From Melieria omissa (Eukaryota > Arthropoda > Insecta > Diptera > Ulidiidae): a stretch of DNA of 64,000 bases. The translations under genes and the position numbers were made by a program. Shown piece by piece: positions 56,444-64,000 of the stretch (the first letter of the stretch is position 1; every line of letters starts with the position of its first letter). A model generated the notes under the pieces. That model searched no databases and was not told the origin of the DNA. It saw only the letters and a program-made list of their open reading frames with translations. The stretch is from contig OZ020269.1 of the NCBI GenBank assembly GCA_963971225.1, forward strand, positions 98,446,040-98,510,039, given 5' to 3'.

Positions 56444-56606
56444 GTTCGCATTGCTGATTTCGCGCACTGAATGAAAGCAGAAAATCTGGCGATTGTCTCA
56501 AGTAGGCGACACTACACCACATTCGAAGTTCTGTTTGTTCTACGAAAGTGCAATAACCCTTTAGCTGAATGCAAATAACCTCAAAAATCATGTTGCTTAC
56601 TTTTAA

Positions 56607-56622
56607 ATTTCTTTATTATTTA
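56607..56622 (-). other. Probable polyadenylation signal of gene C
   Basis: On the minus strand AATAATAAAGAAATT lies about 60 bp after the gene C stop. It sits only about 165 bp upstream of the gene B start codon, so transcripts C and B are nearly adjacent. Confidence 0.55.
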
Positions 56623-56675
56623 CATGTTTCTTACAACAAATCAACATCACCGCATATTGTCAACTCTGATGCCCA

Positions 56676-59600
56676 CTAACCCAGCGCTTTCGGGCACGTC
56701 GTATAACCCACAGTTTGCTGTATCCAATTGATGAAGTAGGGAATGCGGGTGTTCACGCCCGTCGCATAGCCGCCTTGGCCGCACACGTTGCCGAAGCTGA
56801 TGGTGCCGACCAGAAACATGCGCGAGTAGCGCAGCGTCACCGGACCGCCGGAGTCGTACTGGCACGAGTCGCGTCCAGTGCCCGTGTAGTCGTATGTGCA
56901 GATCTGCGAAGACTTGATGGCAATGTCAGGATACGCTTGCTGGCAGTTGCTGTTGTCGATGATCATGAGTTGCACCTTTCGCAGGACATCGGAGGTGGGG
57001 CCGGCAAAGGAAGTGGTACCCCAGCCAGCCACGTCCACGTAGTTATAGGTGTAGGTACTTCTGTTGAGTGAAAAATAAGATTTTTGGTTAACAAAAAAGT
57101 TAAGAAGTTAATATCATTGTGGTTGATTAACACTTTCATGAAGACTGTTTCAACTTTTCAGTTTTAAGCAAAATTTTCAGAAGACTTTGCAGATTTGAAG
57201 TGGTCATGAAAGTCTTAAACTAAACGATTCCATCATTTAAGTATAATGAATTCAAATTGTTGATTGGTACTTACGTAGCCGGTGGCAGGCAAACGGGTCC
57301 CACGCCACGTGACCATTCGATATTATTGTTGGTTACAAGAATGGCTAAATCATTCTCTACGGGATCGGACGTATAACCGGGATGTTCAATGATTTGTTGT
57401 ACGCTATAAACGGCAGCATACATAGACTCGGAAGCTATGGAAAAAGTATAATAGAATTGATAGAAATATGTTAGAGTGTGAAGAAAGAACCTTAAAGAAG
57501 AAAGCGTAGACAAGACAGAAAAACGAAGCAACGAGTAATTCAGATGTTGCCTGATTTGAAGAGATTACTATAATTAAATATTTGAAACTAATAGGGACCC
57601 CCGACTTTGCACGCAAGTTTTAAGTTAATGGGGCCTAATAAATCAAGTTCTTCTTAACCCTTTGTTGATGCCGTCAGATTTTTACGAAAAATTACTTATC
57701 TAATTACTTCTCATTTGAAGTGCTTTCACTACACTTGAAGTCAATTGGCGCATTAAATCATGTTTCCTCATACAAAGTCTTAACCCATCGTTGCTCACGC
57801 CAGATTTTTATTTTCGAAAAAGTAAAAAACACGCATCGAATTATTTCTCACTGAGAGTACTTTCAACAAGTTTGAAGTCAAAAAAATTAAATTAAAAAAA
57901 TTCATGTTTCTTAATACCACTATTAATCCTTGATAAACCCCTTTAAGTTTTCGAAGAATTAGAAACATATGTCGAATTATTTCTCACTAAGAGTTCTTTT
58001 ACCAGGTTTGAAGTCAATAGGTCTATTAATTCATGTTTTTTCACAGTTTCTTCATACAAACTCTTAACCCATCGTTGACTCTGTAAGAGTTCGATTTTCA
58101 AAAAAGTTAAAAACACTTATCGAATTATTTCTCACTGATGAGTGTTTTTTATCAAGTCTGAAGACAAAAGCGTAAAAATCGTATTTCTTCATATACATTT
58201 TTAACCCTTGGCCTACCCCTTTAACCCATTAGAGCATAAAGTTAAAATATTAAACTACTGTTTTGAATGGATAAACCTTGAGCAAAACATATATAACTTC
58301 TAAAATAAAAATTTTTTTGGCGTCCGATTTATCGAACGTTATGCTCTAATGGGTTAAGTTCCAATTTTCAAAAAATATGAGAAATATGTAAGTGTCGAAT
58401 TATTTCTTACTAAGAGTGTTTTTTACCAAGTTTGAAGTTCCCAGTTCACAGTTTCTACATACAAACTCTTAACCTGTCGTAGACTCCGTTGGTTTTTTAT
58501 TTTCGAAAAAAAGGAATTAAATTACTTCTCATTGAGAGTACTTTTACCAACTTTGATGGCAGAGGGCGTAATACATCATATTTCTTCATTCAAACTTTTA
58601 ACTCTTGGCCTACACCTTTAAGTTCTAATTTTGAAAAAATATGAGAAACAAGTGTCGAATTATTTCACACTAAGAGTTTCACACTAAGTTTAAAGGCAAA
58701 AGACCCATTAATTTATGTTTTTCACAGTTTCTCCATACAAACTCTTAACCCTCTAAAAACCTTCGAAAAAAATAAAAAAACATATTAAATTATTTCTCAC
58801 TGAGAGTACTTTAACTAAGTTTGAAGTCAAAAGGTCTAAAAATCATGTTTCTTCATAAAAACTTTTAACCCTTGGTCTACCTCTTTAAGTTCTAATTTCC
58901 TACTAAATGTTCTTTCATCAAATTTGAAGTCAATAGGCCCATTAATATTTTTGATTTTAAGTGTTTTCGCCAACTTTGAAATCAATAGGTCCACCGGTTT
59001 AGGGGTTTTTCGTTGTCTTTCCGTATACGAACTTTAACCCTTAAATTTTGGTTTTCGAAAAATTGAAAAATACGTGTCAAATAATTTTTGATTTGGAGTA
59101 TTCTCAAGTTTCAAATCCATAGGACTATTAGGTCAAGTTTCTTCATACAACACCTTACCTTCTGTTTTGCCCCTTTAGACAGAATTTCAAAAAATCCCTT
59201 CTTAGCGGAGGTTCATTTTTCAAGATGTACCTACAGTTCTAGTTTCATATTTGTAGCTTTATCGGTTTGGGCTGGACGATGGTGAATCAGTTAGTCAGTC
59301 AGTCAGTCAGATGGGGATAAGTGTACCGTCTTCAAGACTAGTTTCAGAGATTTTCCCTCATAATCGAAGTCCTCAAGGGTGGTATAGCTTTCTTAAAGAG
59401 TCTAGTCTCCATATAACAAGAAAGATTTATCTAGTTTTAAAGATTTCACTTCACTATCTGAGACTTGAAAGGTTGTCGAGTGTTTTCAGTGAGTGAAGAT
59501 TTGGCGTCGGAGATTTCATTTTACTATCTAAGACTCTAAAGGTTGTACCAAGGTTGAATAGTGTTTTCAGTGAGTGAAGATTTGGCTTAAGAGATTTCAC

Positions 59601-61391
59601 TTCACTATCTGAGCCTTGAAAGGTTGTTAAGTGTTTTCAGAGAGTGAAGATTTGGGTTCAGAGATTTAACTTCGCTATCTGAATAGTTTTTTTAGTGAGT
59701 GAAGATTTGGCTTCAGAGATTTCACTTTACTATCTGAGCCTTGGAAGGTTGAATAGTTTTTTCAGTGAGTGAAGATTTAGCTTCAGAGATTTCACTTCAC
59801 TATCTGAGCCTTGAAAGTTTGTTTAGTGTTTTCAGAGAGTGAAGATTTGGCTTCAGAGATTTCACTTCAATACCTGAGACTTGGAAGGTTGTTTAATGTT
59901 TTCGGTGAATGAAGATTTAGCTTCGGAGATTTCACTTTACTATATGAGACTTGGAAGTTTGTTTAGTGTTTTCAGAGAGTGAAGAATTGGCTTAAGAGAT
60001 TTCACTTCACTATCTGAGACTTGGAAGGTGATATGGTGTTTTCACTGTGAATCCTTAAATAGAGGGGCCCAGTTTTAGCATTGGAGAGAGTCTGGAGGTC
60101 ATCGGATGTTGTACCTAAGTTAAGGTTACGTGTCAGTAAAATTGAAAGTATCTCTATTGGTCCCCCGGGCTGTGTTCCAAAATGGCTTTTTTCCCAAAAG
60201 CTTGTTGAGGTCTTAAAGCTCTTAAGATGTTACAAACCCGAAAGGAAGGATGACTTGAACCTCAAGGGAGCTGGTTTTATTGAAATAGAGAAGGCTTGAA
60301 ACGCTGAAGATGGCACTATCCTTAAAATATTTTTGACAAAGATTTGACTGAGAAAGAAAAAAGAATGGGGCGCCTGTTGCATAATGTTGAGTTGGGCCGA
60401 AAACCAGTGATGAGTATACAACTACCAGTTGAAGAAGTAAACCAGAACTTGGGGCCTCAGTTAGGTTAGTAAGTAATTTGTCGATTAAGCTGAAAGTCTC
60501 GGAGACCTCTGGACAAACCTTGCATGTCTTAATGTCTAAAACTGTGGAAAAGTCTCATCTCAAATATTTTTGGCTATAACCAAAATTATTTTGAGTTTAA
60601 TTGCATTTTAACTTACTGGTCGACAACTGATGATCGCCAACCTTAACTTGAATATACGCCGGATTCGGCTGTATGCGTGTGCAATGTGCCGCCGTCACCA
60701 GATGTCTGTGAGTGACTGCAATAAAATTAATAATTATTTTGCATTTTCATAATTTCCAGAAAATATATAAATTCACTTACTTATGGATGCCGAACAGAAC
60801 GCTAGTAGACTGCTTGAGAGATCTTTGAGCGCCGCAATGAAAGGATATTCATTGACTCCGGCCTCTTGGCCATTTGTGATGCGCGTATTGACCGACCAGC
60901 CGCAATCGCAGGGTTGCTGCGACACGTACAGCGAACATTGGAAGCGACCCCACGAACCGTACGACGCATAGGCCAGGGTCAGCGTGCGGAAGAGCGACTC
61001 ACGCAAAAAGTTGCCTTCGCCGCAAAATTGCTCGGAGCCGCGCAGTTGCTCGTCGCCATCGGTGGCGACATAGAAGAATTCTGTGGAACAGGCGCTGGCA
61101 CCCTGAAAAAGAAGGAAGGAAGTTTTGAATGGCAGCAACTGAATGAATGGAAACTATGAGCAAGTACCTTGTCCAGGTTGATGGTGCAGTTGGCTTGTAT
61201 GTAGTGGTCCAGCGGTGCGGTGAACTTGTAGCGACACGAAGAGCCGGACGGATAGTTGTTGGGATAGTAGGGCGATTGCAGATAGGAGTAGCCGACATTT
61301 AAGTTGTATGCATGATCGCAGCCATCGAAGAGTGCAGCTCGAGTAGGATCGATGATTACGAAAAGTAGGGACAGCAACAGCAGGCTGAGTA
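56676..61391 (-). CDS. Gene C: CUB/trypsin-like serine protease, first exon not located
   Basis: Five exons (61391-61168, 61102-60781, 60715-60617, 57434-57275, 57060-56676) join in frame to about 396 codons. The first begins with an acceptor and continues a signal peptide (LSLLLLSLLFVIIDPTRA) whose ATG lies in an upstream exon. The CUB region has SPYYPNNYPSGSSCRY. Activation is at R|ITNG after the CDCG linker. The triad is His in VTAAHC, Asp in ENDLAI and Ser in CQYDSGG, with a specificity Asp in GRDSC. Exon sizes and phases parallel gene B (both have a 99-bp His exon). The intron at 57435-60616 is filled with satellite and a MITE. An ATG-ACG-A|GTAAGT at 62269-62257 would fit as exon 1, but it lies in a repeat and may be chance. 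Confidence 0.9.
57640..59060 (-). repeat. Satellite array in the gene C intron (inverse of the 18.7-20.2 kb array)
   Basis: Monomers read, on the minus strand, like those at 18720-20170: GAAACAT/GAAGAAACATG, GGGTTAAGAGTTTGTATGAAG, TTTGAAAATC and GACTTCAAACTTGGT. On the plus strand the visible phrases are CATACAAACTCTTAACCC and ATTATTTCTCACTGAGAGTA. About ten diverged copies of 120-145 bp are present. A MITE interrupts one copy at 58225-58353. Confidence 0.85.
58225..58353. mobile_element. piggyBac-like MITE of 129 bp in the satellite
   Basis: Inverted ends CCCATTAGAGCATAA and TTATGCTCTAATGGG match perfectly over 15 bp and are flanked by TTAA at 58221-58224 and 58354-58357. Other monomers of the array show the unoccupied CCTTTAAGTTCTAATTTT, so the target site and its duplication are directly visible. 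The interior codes for nothing. Confidence 0.92.
59287..59311. repeat. AGTC tetranucleotide microsatellite
   Basis: GTCAGTCAGTCAGTCAG, six near-perfect tetramers, in the gene C intron. Confidence 0.8.
59482..60050. repeat. 70-bp tandem repeat, about eight copies, in the gene C intron
   Basis: The landmark GAGTGAAGATTTGGCTTCAG (with variants) starts at 59491, 59572, 59642, 59697, 59767, 59837, 59907 and 59977. Five of the seven spacings are exactly 70 bp. Each copy continues AGATTTCACTTCACTATCTG and AGACTTGGAAGGTTG. The regular spacing and low divergence suggest a younger array than the neighbouring satellite. Confidence 0.92.
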
Positions 61392-61970
61392 CTGTAAAGA
61401 ATGGAAAATGCTTAAATAAGGGTTTTGCAAATAGATAATTATCACCTTTAATGGAAATTAGTAAAATTCTAAATACTAGAGGTCCTTCCTTCCTTAAAAG
61501 TTTTAAGGAATCATATCACAAAATAGGGCTAAAATTTTGTTTGACTATATTTTCAAAATTTTCTTGGACTTGACTTATTGAAAGTCCCAGAGAATGTTTT
61601 TTCAGGAATACATAGAATAGAAAATGTATTTCTTAGTTCTTCATGTATCAAAGGTATTTCTTAGTCAAATCACAAGTTCTGCGTGAAGCATCAAATTAAT
61701 TTTTGAAAAATTAAGATTGCTTCAAAGCCATCGAAAAGGTTTCAAAGTACATATACAAATTTCCTACAGAGTAAAAAAATTTTTTGGAAAACATATTTTA
61801 GTGGTCAAAAGTGCCTTTAATATTCTTTACTTAAAAAATGTTCTTCAAAAACAGTCAAATTCATATTCGTAGTCTAATCTTTTTTGTATTCCAGATACCT
61901 TTAAAACAATTAAGAATATTTAAAATATTTAAAAAAATGTATTTTAGAAAGTTTTTTTGGATGCACAAAA

Positions 61971-62170
61971 TTTTATTTACTCGTAATTTTTTAACAAATT
62001 TTGATTTTACTTCAAAAGCATCAAATTAATTTTGAAGCAGTTATAGCCAACTTTCTTTCATAGAGACACTCCACATTCTATGGAAGAAAATTGGCTATAA
62101 CCAATTTTAAAATTGATTTGATGCTTTTGAAGTAAAATCAAAATTTGTTTAAAAATTACGGGTAAATTTA
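61971..62170. repeat. 200-bp inverted repeat (hairpin) with a 14-bp loop
   Basis: The left arm (61971-62063) includes ACAAATTTTGATTTTACTTC, AAAAGCATCAAATTAATTTT and GTTATAGCCAACTTTCTTTC, ending CATAG. The right arm (62078-62170) gives CTATGGAAGAAAATTGGCTA and GATTTGATGCTTTTGAAGTA, its complement. The arms match at most positions over about 93 bp. A single-arm copy follows at about 62255-62335. Confidence 0.9.
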
Positions 62171-62559
62171 TTTTAGAATCCTTTCGAACACATTTTATGA
62201 ACTTCAAAATATAAAAAAATGTATCTCAAAGTTTTTTTTTGGATGCCCAAAATTTGACTTACTCGTCATTTACTTCGAAAACGTCAAATTCATTTAGAAG
62301 TGGTTATAGCCAAATTTCTTTTATAGAGCGTAGAATGTATTTCAGAATCCTTCACAACAGATTATAGGATCTTTAAAATATATCAAACATCTATCTCAAA
62401 AAGATACATAAGATTTGGTGCCCTGAATTTTGTTGACTTGAGGTTTTTTATTTTTGTTTATTTCTACTCTTCTCGAGTACATTTGAGTTTTTTGAATTGC
62501 TTGTGATCTCTTCTCAACTAAGTTTGACAACTAAAGTTCTTCTGATGCTTTTAGAAATA

Positions 62560-64000
62560 CGTTTATTATTACTATTTTCCAGTAGTTTGAAGTTTCAATT
62601 TTATGCTAAAGTTTGTTGATTCGAAATTAATTAAGACTGGTTGATTGATTTGATGTTCATATTTGATGATTTGAAGTTTATTTAGAATATTTGATGATTA
62701 TAAAATTATTTTTCAATATTTTGAAATTCATTTGATGCTCAATTTTGGTGGTTTGAAGATTATTAAGATTATTTAATGATTATGAAACTATTTTTTAGTA
62801 TTTTTATGCTTCAATCTGATGTCGAAGAATGCTAATTTGACGTTTACTAAGATTGATAGATGATTACAAAATTGTTTGTCAGTATTTTGAAGCAGGAATT
62901 TGATAATTTGAAGCTTATTTTGCTAATGTAATGCTTACGAAATGCTTCTTAAACTAAACCTTAACCTAACCTGATGTAAAGTAAAACTATGTTTCAATAT
63001 TTTTAAATTTGAATTTAATGTTGAAGTTTGATGATTCGAAATTTTTTAAGATTGATTGATGAACACAGAACTATTTGTCAGTATTTTGAAGTTCATTTGA
63101 TGCAAGAATTTGGTGATTTGGTTGTTACGATTGTGTGAGGCTTTCGAAATATTTCGCCAGTTTTTTGAAGTTTGAATTTGATGTTATAGTTTAATGGTTT
63201 TAAATTTATTAAGATTGATTACTGATTAAAAAATTAGAATTTTGAAGTTAGTTTGATGCAAGAACTTTGTGATTTAAAGTTTATTTAGATTTTTATGCTT
63301 TTAAAATAATTTATTAGTTTTTTGAAGTTTTTCAGTATTTTGAAGTTTGAAGTTGATGTTGAAGTTTGTATGATTCAAAGTTTATTAATATTGGTTGATT
63401 GATTTGATGCTTCACAAAACAATTTGTCAGTATTTGAAGTTTGAATTTGATCATACAAATATTTGATGATTGTAAAACTATTTGTCAGTATTTTGAAGTT
63501 TGAACTTGATGCTGAAATTTGATGATTTGAAATTTATTATGATTGCGAATATATTTTTGCGAATATATTTTTAAGTATTTTGATGTTTATTTGATGCTTA
63601 AGTTTAGTTACTTAAAATTTATAATGATTGGTTGTTTGATTCGATGCTTTCAAAACAAATTGTCAGTGTTTTGAAGTTTGAGTTTGATGTTCAAATTTGA
63701 TGATTTCAAGTTTATTAAGAATATTTGATGACTGTAAAACTATTTTTCAGTTTTTTGAAGTTCATTTGATGTTCAAGTTTGAGGATTTGAAGATTTTTAA
63801 GATTATTTGATGCTTTTAAAACTATTTTTCAGTATTTCGAAGCTTGACTTTGATGTTGAATTTTGATGATTCGATTTTTTTAGGATTAATTAATGACCAC
63901 AAAACTACTTGTCAGTATTTTGAAGTTCATTTGATGCAAAAATTTGGCGATTTGAATTTTATTAACTGCTACACTATGTTTTGAAGTTTAATATTTTCGA
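62560..64000. repeat. Tandem array of about 88 bp reaching the window end
   Basis: Copies carry TTTGTCAGTATTTTGAAGTT, a TTGATG..GAAGTTTGATGATT block and GAAGTTTATTAAGATT with a following TTGATTGATGATTA. Landmarks CAGTATTTTGAAG recur about every 70-110 bp, with about fifteen copies to position 64000, where the array is cut by the end of the window. Copies are diverged and coding potential is absent. Confidence 0.8.

Overview
The window is nuclear DNA from a higher dipteran, most likely a true fruit fly (Tephritidae). The evidence is short GT-AG introns, AT-rich intergenic DNA, tRNA-derived SINEs whose central block I recall from tephritid sequences, many mariner-type elements including a rosa-like one, and trypsin-like genes with an N-terminal CUB domain. 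The species call is inference. Most of the 64 kb is transposon and tandem-repeat DNA; only three protein genes are well supported.

1-27 kb holds no convincing host gene. It contains an internally deleted mariner (3746-4679) with a tRNA-SINE inside it (4285-4628), then a 5'-truncated RNase H-type LINE on the minus strand (4953-8697). That LINE carries a four-fold tandem amplification of a 415-bp piece of its own coding region, and one unit is split by another mariner (6898-7638). Further right are a second RNase H LINE relic, a SINE with a LINE-like 3' tail, a Tigger-like MITE, a TTAA-flanked MITE, several tandem arrays, and a mariner (24439-25358) inserted into the end of another dispersed element.

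28.2-33.4 kb is gene A (+), a four-exon CUB/trypsin-like protease of 959 predicted residues. About 350 residues of nearly pure Asn-rich sequence, encoded by an AAC/AAT repeat, separate the CUB and protease domains. Its first intron carries a 16-bp satellite that includes an inverted block.

33.8-50 kb is accessory DNA. Two similar direct-repeat blocks flank a 3-kb stretch carrying about ten copies of a 13-16-bp motif (GCATACTTTTAGGC) in both orientations. Beyond it lie LINE relics, a 3.85-kb Harbinger element (44335-48186) with a transposase gene and an intron-containing Myb-like gene split by a mariner, and a rosa-like mariner. A small secreted-peptide candidate with a TATA box lies at 50.4-50.6 kb (-).

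52.6-61.4 kb holds genes C and B (both -), tandem paralogues of gene A with only 232 bp between the C stop and the B start. Both keep the catalytic triad, trypsin-like specificity Asp and R|ITNG activation site, and share intron phases with gene A. Their large introns contain a 400-bp near-palindrome (B) and arrays of a satellite also found inverted at 18.7-20.2 kb (C). The right end is a 200-bp inverted repeat and an ~88-bp tandem array that runs off the window. The three proteases probably arose by duplication and are secreted; their substrates cannot be read from the sequence.
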